DNA of 64,000 bases from Bizionia sp. M204. Lineage in GTDB: Bacteria > Bacteroidota > Bacteroidia > Flavobacteriales > Flavobacteriaceae. Position numbers and translations under genes: made by a program. The stretch covers positions 981,001 to 1,045,000 of the forward strand of contig NZ_CP046242.1 in NCBI RefSeq assembly GCF_023205095.1, written 5' to 3'. Shown one piece after another: positions 26,584 through 36,200 of the stretch (position 1 is its first letter; every line of letters begins with the position of its first letter). The notes under the pieces are model-generated. The model was not told the DNA's origin, ran no database searches, and worked only from the letters and a program-made list of their open reading frames with translations.

Positions 26584-27015
26584 TCAAGAAATCCAGCCTT
26601 TAGCAATAGCTGATTTTGAAAACATAATTAAGTAAACGCCAATTACTAAAACCATAATAGGCATTATTAGAGCTCCTGGTCCATATACTTCCATATTATT
26701 ACTGATGAAGAAATTATGTGACATTTGAATAATAATGCCTATTAATGAAATTAAAAACACGATTCTCGCCCATTTTTTGCGCAGCAGTAACCCTATGGCT
26801 CCAAATGTTCCACCAAATACAGCTATGGCAAAAGCTGCGGTAACCCAAGCTGGTAAATCTGCGTACAGAGTTTGTTCAGCTTCAGGTAATTTTTGCAGCG
26901 CATCTTCTGTCATGAATGCTTGTGTTAAATAAGCTGAAACACCCATTAAATTCCAAATTAATGCAACGATGCTGATAATCCAAAAGGATTTAGGTGGTTT
27001 TTGTATTGTGGACAT
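26584..27015 (-). CDS. Four-helix membrane protein of unknown function
   Basis: This 143-residue protein has four predicted transmembrane segments (about residues 10-32, 51-69, 76-97 and 108-127) and begins MSTIQKPPKSFWIISIVALIWN. It resembles a small membrane-protein family common in flavobacteria that is often left unnamed or labelled sugar transporter without evidence. Start chosen at ATG 27015; the longer frame adds 11 residues. It is convergent with hisIE. Confidence 0.75.
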   Translation of the reverse strand: MSTIQKPPKSFWIISIVALIWNLMGVSAYLTQAFMTEDALQKLPEAEQTLYADLPAWVTAAFAIAVFGGTFGAIGLLLRKKWARIVFLISLIGIIIQMSHNFFISNNMEVYGPGALIMPIMVLVIGVYLIMFSKSAIAKGWIS

Positions 27016-27113
27016 AATCGAGGTTTGATTGGTTAATATGTTAAACAAGATAAGAATAATTTGTAAACCATGATTAAAATAGTAATTTTCGGAACTCTTA
27101 AAAAAACTCCGAA

Positions 27114-27920
27114 GTGTTCGAAAAACGCCACTATTACTTAATTACTTGTCAATATTTAGGTTATCGATTTCATGGTTGGCAAAAGCAACCACAATTAAAA
27201 ACGGTACACCTAATGATTGATAAAACGTTGAATTTTATTTTGGAAGGGAAACGGTTTAAAACCTTGGGGTCCGGTAGGACAGATGCTATGGTTTCAGCTA
27301 ACGAGGCCGCCTTTGAGTTGTTTATTTATCATGAGATAGAAGATTTAGATGCTTTTCTTAAACTCTTCAACCACAATTTACCGCAAGATATTAGAGCTTT
27401 AACTATAACAAAGGTGGATGCCGATTTTAATGTGATTCAAGATTCCAAGGTTAAAGAATACCTGTATGTTTTTGCTTATGGCAATAAGTTTCATCCGTTT
27501 TGCGCGCCTGTAATTACAACTATTTTAGATCCATTGGATATAGAACAGATGAAAGCCGGGGCTAAATTATTTGAAGGCGAACATTATTTTAAATCCTATT
27601 GCTATAAGCCCACTGATAATGGTATTTACAACCGGGAGATTTTGACATGTGAGATTGTTGAAAACACCATGTTTACGGCAAACTTCTTTCCTGAGCAATC
27701 CTTTATTCTCCGGGTTAAAGGAAAGGGTTTTATGCGCAATCAAATCCGCCTTATGATGGGCGCTTTGATCGAGTTGGGTAGAGGGGAGAAATCCCTAGAA
27801 GATATTACGGAAAGTTTAAAACCTAATAATCATATAGCAGTTCATTATATCGCGCCAGCTTCTGGATTAATCCTTAATAAAATCGAATTTGAAACACTAA
27901 AAGATGCGACAAAGGTTTAA
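27114..27920 (+). CDS. TruA-like pseudouridine synthase
   Basis: This 268-residue protein has the TruA layout: YLGYRFHGWQKQP, then the catalytic Asp in SGRTDAMVSA, FNHNLPQDIRALTI, KVKEYLYVFAYG, and the C-terminal GKGFMRNQIRLMMGALIELGRG. Canonical TruA modifies U38-U40 of tRNA. The GRTDAMVSA loop differs from the more usual GRTDAGVHA, and the product may be a second TruA-family enzyme rather than TruA itself. No in-frame ATG exists upstream, so translation probably starts with GTG at 27114. Confidence 0.85.
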   Translation: MFEKRHYYLITCQYLGYRFHGWQKQPQLKTVHLMIDKTLNFILEGKRFKTLGSGRTDAMVSANEAAFELFIYHEIEDLDAFLKLFNHNLPQDIRALTITKVDADFNVIQDSKVKEYLYVFAYGNKFHPFCAPVITTILDPLDIEQMKAGAKLFEGEHYFKSYCYKPTDNGIYNREILTCEIVENTMFTANFFPEQSFILRVKGKGFMRNQIRLMMGALIELGRGEKSLEDITESLKPNNHIAVHYIAPASGLILNKIEFETLKDATKV

Positions 27921-28114
27921 TTTTTTAATGATGTAATTTGACTTTGTATCATTGATAGAGCTAATAATATTTTTGATAACGCCAAGCTAAATCTCCGTTT
28001 AAGCGTAAATTTGAATTCCAAAGTGGTGGAGAACTAATAGCTCAAAAAACGGATGAGCGTCAAAATATCAGAATTTAATAATAACGCCATTTTAAGGAAA
28101 ACGCAGCAAAACAA

Positions 28115-29038
28115 ATGGATGAACAATTTTCAGAAGCTTTAGATAACTTATATGATAAATTAGAAGGATGGTTTAATGCAATCATTGAAAATATCCCTAA
28201 TTTCGGTTTGGCGATACTTGTTATATTTGCCTCTTACTTTTTGGCTAAATACATTAATAAGTTTACATACCGCTTAGTATCAAAACAAGTTAGGCAAGAT
28301 TCTGTTAGCAGAATGGTAGCTAAAATGGCGGCTGTTGTAATTGTTTTGATTGGTTTGTTCCTATCTTTAGGAATCTTAAATTTAAGTAAAGCATTAACAT
28401 CTGTTTTGGCAACAGCAGGTGTTGCAGGTTTAGCTATTGGTTTAGCGTTGCAAAACACCCTATCTAATACAGTTGCAGGTATTGTGTTATCTTTTAGAGA
28501 AAAAATACAAATTGGTAATTGGATAGAAACCAATGGATTTTCTGGGGAAGTTTTAGATATTAATCTGAAAAATTTTGTCATGAAAGAAGCCGATAATAAT
28601 GTGGTTATTTTACCTAATAAAATCATTTTAGAAAACCCATTAAAAAACTACTCATTAACGGATAAAATGCGAATTTTTATCAACTGTGGTGTTGGTTACG
28701 AATCTGATTTAGAACAGGTAATGCAACTAACCAAAGAAACCATTGCCAATGCTTTTGATCAAGTTGAAAAAGCGGACGATGTAGAATTTTTTTATACGGA
28801 ATTTGGTGACAGCTCCATAAACTATTTATGTCGTTTTTGGGTAGAAGCCGTAAACAAAAAACAGGAATTGGAAGCACAAACCATAGCCATGATTGCCATT
28901 AAGAAAGCTTATGATGCAGAAGGCATAAATATTCCTTTCCCAATTAGGACTTTGGAATTTAATAATAAATTAGGATTGCAAAAAGAAAATCAAGAAACAA
29001 CAAAACAAGAATCTTCAAAAGATGATACAACGAAATAG
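28115..29038 (+). CDS. MscS-family mechanosensitive channel
   Basis: This small-conductance mechanosensitive channel homologue has 307 residues. Three transmembrane segments (about 28-47, 67-88 and 95-125) end in a glycine/alanine-rich pore helix (LATAGVAGLAIGLALQNTLSN). The beta domain follows with KIQIGNWIETNGFSGEVLDI and VVILPNKIILENPLKNYS, then the alpha/beta C-terminal domain with IPFPIRTLEF. The tail (after about 285) is rich in K, E, Q and S. The 190 bases upstream hold no gene that I can see. Confidence 0.93.
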   Translation: MDEQFSEALDNLYDKLEGWFNAIIENIPNFGLAILVIFASYFLAKYINKFTYRLVSKQVRQDSVSRMVAKMAAVVIVLIGLFLSLGILNLSKALTSVLATAGVAGLAIGLALQNTLSNTVAGIVLSFREKIQIGNWIETNGFSGEVLDINLKNFVMKEADNNVVILPNKIILENPLKNYSLTDKMRIFINCGVGYESDLEQVMQLTKETIANAFDQVEKADDVEFFYTEFGDSSINYLCRFWVEAVNKKQELEAQTIAMIAIKKAYDAEGINIPFPIRTLEFNNKLGLQKENQETTKQESSKDDTTK

Positions 29039-29111
29039 TTGAAAACATTATTTGAAGTATTATAAAACTATTTAAAATTTTAAAATGAGTATTAATTTAA
29101 AATCAAACAAC

Positions 29112-29660
29112 ATGAAAAAGCTAGTATACATAGGCGTATTCCTTATTTCGGGAATCGTATTTGCACAGGAAAAATCAAGAGATAAAATGTCTACAACAGA
29201 AACTAAAACTGTAACGGTAGATGATGGACAGAAAGTTACTCAAAAGAAAGTTAAAGTAACCACAACAGAAGAAGGTGAAGTAAAGCTGTCTGAAGGAGAT
29301 GCCAACAAAGTAAACCAAGAACGCATTGTAAATGGAACTGATAAAAAAGTTACGCAAACAATTGAAATTGATAATGATATGGATCCCTTTTACGACTCTA
29401 AAATGGAAACTGTAAATTATCAAAAAGACGGGACGGATTATAAATTTGTTAAAACCTCAAATGGATTTGATGTTTCTTCAATAAAGCCAGACATGGAATA
29501 TGGACGCGCTATAAAAAATGTGGAGTCTAAAAAATATGAATTTAAAACATCTGATTTTTCAGGCGTTGGATATTTTGATAGTGAAGGAAATTTTGTTCTA
29601 GAATATTATGATAAGGACACCAAAGAATACGTTACTAAGAAATTTATGAGTTTAAAATAA
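29112..29660 (+). CDS. Secreted hypothetical protein
   Basis: This 182-residue protein has a signal peptide (MKKLVYIGVFLISGIVFAQE, cleavage after FAQ). The mature part is very polar and rich in K, T, E and D, with repeated KVTVD/KVTQ patterns in the first half and a more structured second half ending SGVGYFDSEGNFVLEYYD. Probably periplasmic. No family recognised. Start at 29112, because the longer frame would hide the signal peptide. A terminator follows. Confidence 0.75.
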   Translation: MKKLVYIGVFLISGIVFAQEKSRDKMSTTETKTVTVDDGQKVTQKKVKVTTTEEGEVKLSEGDANKVNQERIVNGTDKKVTQTIEIDNDMDPFYDSKMETVNYQKDGTDYKFVKTSNGFDVSSIKPDMEYGRAIKNVESKKYEFKTSDFSGVGYFDSEGNFVLEYYDKDTKEYVTKKFMSLK

Positions 29661-29682
29661 TAGTAACCTTATAAAATAAATG

Positions 29683-29713
29683 AAAGACTGTCAGTTTATG
29701 ACAGTCTTTTTTT
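29683..29713 (+). terminator. Terminator after the secreted hypothetical gene
   Basis: A perfect 11-base stem (AAAGACTGTCA at 29683-29693 with TGACAGTCTTT at 29699-29709), a five-base loop and a run of T. Confidence 0.9.
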
Positions 29714-29735
29714 ATAATTTTAAAATAAAAACAAT

Positions 29736-30410
29736 ATGGTACCAATTGATAAGCGCATATTCCCTTTTTTAAAGAAATTAGAAGAAAATAACAACAGGGA
29801 ATGGTTTACAGAAAATAAAACGGAATTTAAATCGATTGAAAGTGCCGTTAAAAAGTCTGTTAAATCCTTATTTGAAGCCATGAAGGTTCATGAAGATATA
29901 GATCAGTTTAAGATATTCCGTATTTATCGCGATGTGCGGTTTTCTAAAAACAAACTTCCATACAAAACACATTTTGCAGGATCATTTAAGCGTCGTAAGC
30001 CCGAATTACGAGGTGGCTATTATTTACATATTTCCCCAAATAACAAATCGTTTATTGCCGTTGGTTTTTGGGATCCTAATAAAGAAGATTTACTCCGAAT
30101 TCGAAAAGAGTTTGAAATGGATGCCTCGGAAATGCGCGATATCATGACTGCCGAATCCTTTAAATCCGTTTGGGGAGATCTGGAAGGTGATGAATTAATT
30201 TCAGCGCCAAGAAATTTCGATAAGGCGCATCCAAATATTGATTTAATAAGAAAGAAGCAATACATATTCACAAGAAAATTCAGTGATACTGACGTGTTAG
30301 AACCCAATTTTTTAGAGGTGGTAAACGCTTCTTTTAAAGCAGTAAAACCCTTTTTTAATTATATGAGTGATGTACTCACTACCAATTTAAATGGTGAGCG
30401 TATTATTTAA
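29736..30410 (+). CDS. DUF2461 family protein
   Basis: This 224-residue cytoplasmic protein has the conserved pattern of DUF2461/TIGR02453: FLKKLEENNNREWFTENK near the N-terminus, FKIFRIYRDVRFSKNKLPYKTHF, GGYYLHISPNNKSFIAVGFW and a C-terminal FNYMSDVL. The family is widespread with no established function. It sits alone between a terminator and the convergent GreA-like gene, whose end overlaps this one by eight bases. Confidence 0.88.
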   Translation: MVPIDKRIFPFLKKLEENNNREWFTENKTEFKSIESAVKKSVKSLFEAMKVHEDIDQFKIFRIYRDVRFSKNKLPYKTHFAGSFKRRKPELRGGYYLHISPNNKSFIAVGFWDPNKEDLLRIRKEFEMDASEMRDIMTAESFKSVWGDLEGDELISAPRNFDKAHPNIDLIRKKQYIFTRKFSDTDVLEPNFLEVVNASFKAVKPFFNYMSDVLTTNLNGERII

Positions 30411-30849
30411 TCTCTAAAATTTTATGGGTAATATTATTAAACGTCACCGTATCGCCAATAACTTTGCCTTTTAATAATTGACCAATAGGAGATAGGAGTG
30501 AAATACCAAAATAGGATTGATTTTCGGTTTCTAAAACACCTATACTAATACTTATAAAAAAAGTATTCTGTGTGGTTTTTACAATACTTCCTAAAGAAAC
30601 AGTATCAGAATTCTTTTTAGGATTAATTAATTTTAAGGTGTCTAAAGTTTTGGTAGCATCCGTTAAGTGTTGGGCGTTCTTTTCCAAATCATTAAATAAC
30701 TTGCCGTTTCCTGAATCATCCTCCATATCATTACTTTTGTCATTGGCTTCAATAGATTCTTTTATGGTTTCTATTTCATCTTTATAACTAGCAATACGTT
30801 TTTTTACATAGCTAAAACAAGCTTGTAAAAGTGCTTCTTTTTCATTCAT
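30403..30849 (-). CDS. GreA/GreB C-terminal domain-like protein
   Basis: This 148-residue protein has an N-terminal coiled coil (about 1-75) and a C-terminal FKBP-like domain like that of Gre factors, with ISLLSPIGQLLKGKVIGDTV. Gre factors insert a coiled coil into RNA polymerase to rescue stalled complexes, but here the coiled coil lacks a clear pair of acidic tip residues, so it may bind the polymerase without promoting cleavage. It is two bases downstream of the 133-residue protein on the same strand, so the two are probably an operon. Confidence 0.75.
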   Translation of the reverse strand: MNEKEALLQACFSYVKKRIASYKDEIETIKESIEANDKSNDMEDDSGNGKLFNDLEKNAQHLTDATKTLDTLKLINPKKNSDTVSLGSIVKTTQNTFFISISIGVLETENQSYFGISLLSPIGQLLKGKVIGDTVTFNNITHKILEIK

Positions 30850-30851
30850 AG

Positions 30852-31253
30852 TTAAGCCAACTGTGTTTCGAATAATTGAATGTTGCTTATTAATCGTTCT
30901 TTAACAATATTCATCATGCGTTTGTTTAATGCAGAAGAATTGGTAATGTAATAATGATACTCATCAACTGTAAATTGACCAATAATAATTCCTTTTAAAG
31001 CGTTTCTAAATTTGATATCTTTTTGAATGGCATTTTCAATATAGTCCAGTTGCTTTTCTATAGAGAAATCATAAAAAATACCTTTGTGTTTATTGGCGTA
31101 ATTTTTAAAAACTTCAATTAATAAATCGTTTTGAAATTTAATAACAGGCCTTAGCGTGGTATTCTGAAAACGCTCATCAAGACTCATGGTATCATGGAAT
31201 TTAGCTGATGGAATTTCAGGTCTACAGGTTAAAAGTTGTTCAGATCTATTCAT
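30852..31253 (-). CDS. Conserved hypothetical protein
   Basis: A 133-residue, mostly helical, charged protein with no signal peptide or membrane segment. It contains RPEIPSAKFHDTMSLDERFQNTTLRPVIKFQNDLL and GIIIGQFTVDEYHYYITNSS blocks that look conserved in flavobacteria. I recall similar proteins carrying the label glyoxalase, but no metal-binding glyoxalase motif is visible, so I would not use it. It is transcribed with the GreA-like gene, two bases downstream. Confidence 0.7.
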   Translation of the reverse strand: MNRSEQLLTCRPEIPSAKFHDTMSLDERFQNTTLRPVIKFQNDLLIEVFKNYANKHKGIFYDFSIEKQLDYIENAIQKDIKFRNALKGIIIGQFTVDEYHYYITNSSALNKRMMNIVKERLISNIQLFETQLA

Positions 31254-31439
31254 GACATAAGTTTTAATAAATGTAAGAATTCTATGAGCCCTAAAAGCTT
31301 TTACTATAACGGAATATCAACAGCTTTATTAACAAATAAAAAAATACTATAGTGCAATAACATGTTTATGTACTTTTTATAAACTTAAAATTTGAATTAC
31401 CTGTATCTTTGATTGTAGAACTAAATAGAAATATAAAAT

Positions 31440-31826
31440 ATGAGATTTCATTCACGAAAATGGGTTAAACCAGAAGATTTAAATCCAAATGGCACTTTAT
31501 TTGGAGGTCGTTTATTAGCTTGGATAGATGAAGAAGCCGCCTTATACACGGTTGTACAGTTAGAAAACCCTAAAATAGTAACCAAATATATTTCGGAAAT
31601 TAATTTTATGAGTTCTGCCAAACAAGGTGATATTGTAGAAGTAGGTATGCAGGTAACTAAATTTGGAACTAGTTCCATTACTTTAAAATGTGAAGCCCGA
31701 AATAAAATGACACGCGAAACCATTTTGACCGTAGATAATATTATTATGGTTAATCTTGGAGATGATGGAAAACCTAAACCACATGGCAAAACGCAAATAG
31801 AATTTGTTAAAGACCGTTTAAGTTAA
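31440..31826 (+). CDS. Acyl-CoA thioesterase, hotdog fold
   Basis: This 128-residue single-domain hotdog thioesterase of the YciA/BFIT type has PNGTLFGGRLLAWIDEEAALY with the catalytic Asp on the hotdog helix, NFMSSAKQGDIVEVGMQV and SSITLKCEARNKMT. It hydrolyses acyl-CoA, with chain preference unknown. A TATCTTTG -7-like box is at 31404-31411. Confidence 0.9.
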   Translation: MRFHSRKWVKPEDLNPNGTLFGGRLLAWIDEEAALYTVVQLENPKIVTKYISEINFMSSAKQGDIVEVGMQVTKFGTSSITLKCEARNKMTRETILTVDNIIMVNLGDDGKPKPHGKTQIEFVKDRLS

Positions 31827-31846
31827 GTTGTTTTAGGTTAATAAAA

Positions 31847-31880
31847 TTGTAAAAGACTTGACATGAGTGGTTTAGTTTTG
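31847..31880 (+). promoter_or_regulatory. Promoter of the 31904 gene
   Basis: TTG (31847-31849), a 23-base spacer and TAGTTTTG (31873-31880), a match to TTG-N17-23-TAnnTTTG. It lies 23 bases before the ATG. Confidence 0.5.
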
Positions 31881-31903
31881 TAAATTATAGTAAAATTTAA
31901 ATT

Positions 31904-32272
31904 ATGAAAACACTTACTGTATTACTGACTTTTTTTATATCCATAAATTTGTGGGCACAAGATCCCCTCTTGCAGAAAAATAATCCAGCCTTGGATAAGC
32001 AGGCCAAAGAATTAACCCAAACGTATAGTAAAGAATTAGCACTGAATGGTGAACAAATTGGCATGTTTGAAAATAAGGTAGAAGAATTCTTAATTCGCAA
32101 AGAAAAAATTGAAAGAGAATTTGAAGGTCGTGAAAAATTGAACATGTTATATACCTTGCAAACAAGAGAAATAGCTGAAATGGATAATATATTAACCCGG
32201 CCACAATTGGAACTCTATAAAAAAATTAGACCAACCATTCAACCCTTGGAGCAATTGGAAGAGGATAAATAG
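31904..32272 (+). CDS. Small secreted helical protein
   Basis: This 122-residue protein has a signal peptide (MKTLTVLLTFFISINLWAQ). The mature part is helical and charged (KELTQTYSKELALNGEQ..., KVEEFLIRKEKIEREFEG), probably periplasmic. The layout is like small CpxP/Spy-type proteins, but no LTxxQ motif is visible. It has its own promoter. Confidence 0.75.
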   Translation: MKTLTVLLTFFISINLWAQDPLLQKNNPALDKQAKELTQTYSKELALNGEQIGMFENKVEEFLIRKEKIEREFEGREKLNMLYTLQTREIAEMDNILTRPQLELYKKIRPTIQPLEQLEEDK

Positions 32273-32362
32273 TAGGTTTTCCAATTCGTTATAAGTATAT
32301 CCGCCAAGAATTATTGTTTTTTATCGATAAAAATGTACGTTAATAAGAAACAAAATCCATTC

Positions 32363-32381
32363 AACGTAAATATTTTACGTT
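32363..32381. promoter_or_regulatory. 19-base palindrome, possible operator
   Basis: AACGTAAA-TAT-TTTACGTT is perfectly symmetric. It lies 67 bases before the dioxygenase start and upstream of a TAATTTTG -7-like box at 32418-32425. No T run follows directly, so it looks like a protein-binding site rather than a terminator. Confidence 0.45.
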
Positions 32382-32448
32382 CATAAGATTTTTTATAGGC
32401 AAAGCAGTATAGTTGCTTAATTTTGAAGTAATTATCAAATGTTGTCTT

Positions 32449-33090
32449 ATGAAAAATCTATTAACAAGCCTGCTTTTTATAGGTGCTATCGGTGTTATTT
32501 ATGCTCAAAATTCAGTGCAAAAAACAAAATATTGTGACCATGTATCTAAACTTATAAAAAATCAAAACCCATTTTATGCTTATGATGAGGCAACTCTAAA
32601 AAGTGAAGCATCAATGGTGGAGCACCAAACACAATCTCATAAACTTAAAATTACTGGAACGGTTTATCAAACCGATGGCGTTACACCAGCTCCAAATGTT
32701 ATTATATTCATTCAACAAGCCGATGAAAACGGCGAATACGCCGTGGTGTCCAATTCTAAAATTACCCATGTTAAAAACAGGTTATGGGTTAAAACAGATG
32801 AAAATGGGCAATACACAATTAACACGTTTATTCCAGGTTCCACAACAAAGCCGTTAATTTATCCGCATGAATTGCAACCCATGCATATCCATGCCATGAT
32901 TAAGGAACCAGGGAAACCTGAATATGCTATGCATAGGATGTTATTCGATATCGACCCTTTAATTACGAAGTCCTGCAGAAAGCGCCTAAAACGAAAAAAC
33001 ATTGATAGTATTTTAGCCTTAAAAACAGAAGGCGATGTACAAATAGCTACTAAAAATATTGTTTTGGAATCACAAAGTGAAAGTCTGTAA
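32449..33090 (+). CDS. Secreted intradiol dioxygenase-like protein
   Basis: This 213-residue protein has a signal peptide (MKNLLTSLLFIGAIGVIYAQ). The core has the beta-sandwich pattern of intradiol ring-cleavage dioxygenases: LKITGTVYQTDGVTPAPNVIIFI, WVKTDENGQYTINTFIPG, then IYPHELQPMHIHAMIKE with a Tyr and the paired HIH that would bind iron. The equivalents of all four ligands (two Tyr, two His) cannot be fixed from sequence alone. The exported location is unusual for aromatic degradation, and the substrate is unknown. ATG 32449 was chosen because it restores a signal peptide. Confidence 0.75.
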   Translation: MKNLLTSLLFIGAIGVIYAQNSVQKTKYCDHVSKLIKNQNPFYAYDEATLKSEASMVEHQTQSHKLKITGTVYQTDGVTPAPNVIIFIQQADENGEYAVVSNSKITHVKNRLWVKTDENGQYTINTFIPGSTTKPLIYPHELQPMHIHAMIKEPGKPEYAMHRMLFDIDPLITKSCRKRLKRKNIDSILALKTEGDVQIATKNIVLESQSESL

Positions 33091-33201
33091 TATTATATAA
33101 AATGCTATAATTAGTTGAAAAGCATGGCGTTTTAACATTTAAATTAAAAGGTTTTGTCGTATTTTGCATAGTCCAAACTATCAATAATCAAAACCTAACG
33201 A

Positions 33202-36200
33202 ATGAGGCTACTTTACTTATTCTTACTTTTCGGAATTTTTTGTACCACGATTTTTTCGCAAACTACCGCTATTCCTGACCCTAATTTTGAACAGGTTTTA
33301 ATAGATCAAGGAATTGATACCAACGGTTTAAATGGAAACATATTAGATTCAGATGCCCAAGTAGTTACAATTTTAGACCTAGGAATAAATGGTATTGTTG
33401 ATATTACCGGAATTAATGCTTTTATAAATATTACAGATTTAGATTTAGGAACAAATCAAATTGCCGATATTAATCTATCTACTTTAACCCAACTTATCAC
33501 ATTAAGATCGGAAGATAATGATGCTTTAACAACATTAAACGTTACACAAAACACACTTTTAGAATATGTATTTCTTGCTAGTAGGCCTTCTTTGCCTGGA
33601 ATTCCACCAATAACCGTAATGGATTTTTCCCAAAACAGTAATATTATCTCCATTGAAATACGGTGGTTTAATAATGTGTCAGATTTTATTACGCCTGTAA
33701 CCAACACCTTAACGCATGTAAATATTCGTGCTTTAGGGGACGCAACTTTAGATTTTTCGTTGTTAGATAATTTGGAAGATCTACAAATACGTGGAAGTTC
33801 TATTGCAACAAACATCACACTTCCCAATGTGTTCACCAATTTAACGTACTTAAATATTACGAGTATTAATATTCCAACTATTGATATTTCAGATTATATA
33901 AACTTAGAAGCTATTTACTTTTGGGGAACCTATGTGGAGAATTTAATTTTACCCAACTCTACGACCTTAACGGATATTTTCATCATTCTTCATAATATTC
34001 AGATTCCGATGGATTTCTCCATCATGCCAAATTTAACGGATATTGATATTACATTAAATCAAACAACACCCTTGGTTGTTGATGTAACTCAAAATTATCT
34101 ATTAGAAGATTTGGATTTAGCCAATAATGATATGACATCTCTGGATGTGACTTAAAATGCAGTTTTAAGAAATTTGGATATCAGTCGGAATAATTTAACG
34201 TCTCTTGATTTAACCCAAAATTTAGAGCTATATAGATTAGATGCTTATGAAAATCAGTTGCCTAGCATTGATTTAACTCAAAATATCATTTTAGAATATT
34301 TAAATTTAAGACAAAACCTAATACCTATTTTAGATGTAACACAAAACATAATAATTAGATCTATAAATATTGCCAATAATTTGTTTACAGGTACGGGTTT
34401 AGATTTAACTCAAAACCCTACACTAGCTTCGTTTGTGGCTTCTTTTAATCAAATAGAATCCTTGGATATTAGTCAAAATGCTAATTTGAGTTATTTAGTT
34501 TTGGATAATAATCTATTTTCGGGAACGGATATTATGGATCAATTTTATACCATTCGTTTAAATGCTGGTGGGATTTATGGAGGTTCTTTAATATTGAGTC
34601 ATAATTTATTGTCGGGACAAATACCAGACTTTGCTTCATTAATAGCTATGAGGTTAGGACAACCAATTGGATTTAATTTAGCTTTTGATAATAACTATTT
34701 TGAATTTGGTCATTTTGAAAATCAACATGCTGATTTAGTGCTGTATGATAACACATTTGGTCCACCTCCGCATTGGAACACCATTCCAAATATTCGCGAT
34801 TATTTTTATGCACCACAAGCTAAAGTGGATGTAATTGAAACCATAAATGCCAATGCTGGAGATGCTGTAACCTTAACAACAGCATGCGCTGGTAACCAAA
34901 ATCATTATACCTGGTTTAAAAATGGCGTAGCTATTCCTGACGCTCCCGATTCTCCAACTTATACTATTCCGGCTGTTACTAGTTGTGATGAGGCTGTATA
35001 TCATTCGGAAATCTTGAGTGATTTGGTACCATTTGAAAACGCAAGTCCGGCCGGAACTGGAGGAAAAAACTTGTTGCTAATTAGAAACGATATCACCTTA
35101 AATATTACATCACCTACAGAAGATTGTGTTAATCTTATTTCACCTGCACCTGGAAGTACAGCCATACCTATTAACGAAACACTTACGTGGTCGGACAATT
35201 TAGGCGCATGTGGTTATTTTATTAGTATAGGAACAACGTCAGGCGGAACAGACATTTTGGATAATGAAGATGTTGGGGATGTGAATAGCTTTAATTTAGG
35301 TACAGATTTTCCATTAAACACGGTCATTTATGTTACTATAACACCTTATTTTTATAGTGGAACGACTTTAATCTGTACGGAAGTTAGTTTTACAACAGCG
35401 GCAACTGCAAGTCCTACAGTTTGTACACTATTAAATGCACCAACTGCAGGCGAATTACATGTGCCCTTAATAGCCAATGTTTCTTGGGACTCAAGTCCAT
35501 ATGCAACGGGTTATATTATTTCCATGGGAACAACGCCGGGAGGAATAGATATTGCCGATACCATTGACGTTGGTAATGTTACGTCCTATAATCCACCAAT
35601 GAATTTGCCTGAATCTACAATAATTTATGTAACCATATCACCATATAATAGTTTGGGAATTATTTCAGGTTGTACTGAAGAAAGCTTTACCACGGAAGGG
35701 TTTTATCCGCCTTGTACTAATTTAATTGCGCCGTTGAATGCGTATACAAATGTTGCTATTTCATCTGATATATCTTGGAATCCAATTTCTGAAGCAACGG
35801 GTTATATTTTAACTGTAGGAACCACATCTGGCGGAATTGATATTGTTGATAATTTAGATGTCAATAATATGACAACTTATAATTTTCCTGCGGATTTACC
35901 TTATGGAACCCAAATTTTCGTGTCAGTTACGCCTTACAATTCAGCAGGAAACGCTTTGGGTTGTACCGAAGAAACATTTACAACAGAAATTATTCCACCA
36001 ATGTGTACTGCATTAACAATGCCATTAAATGGGGAAACGAATGTGTTATTATCTTCTAATATTTCTTGGAATGCCATACCTACTGCAACAGGCTATATAT
36101 TGACGGTAGGAACCACATCTGGTGGAATAGATATTGCCGATAATCTAGATGTAAGCAATGTAACGTCTTACAATTTCCCAACCGACTTACCCGAAAACTC

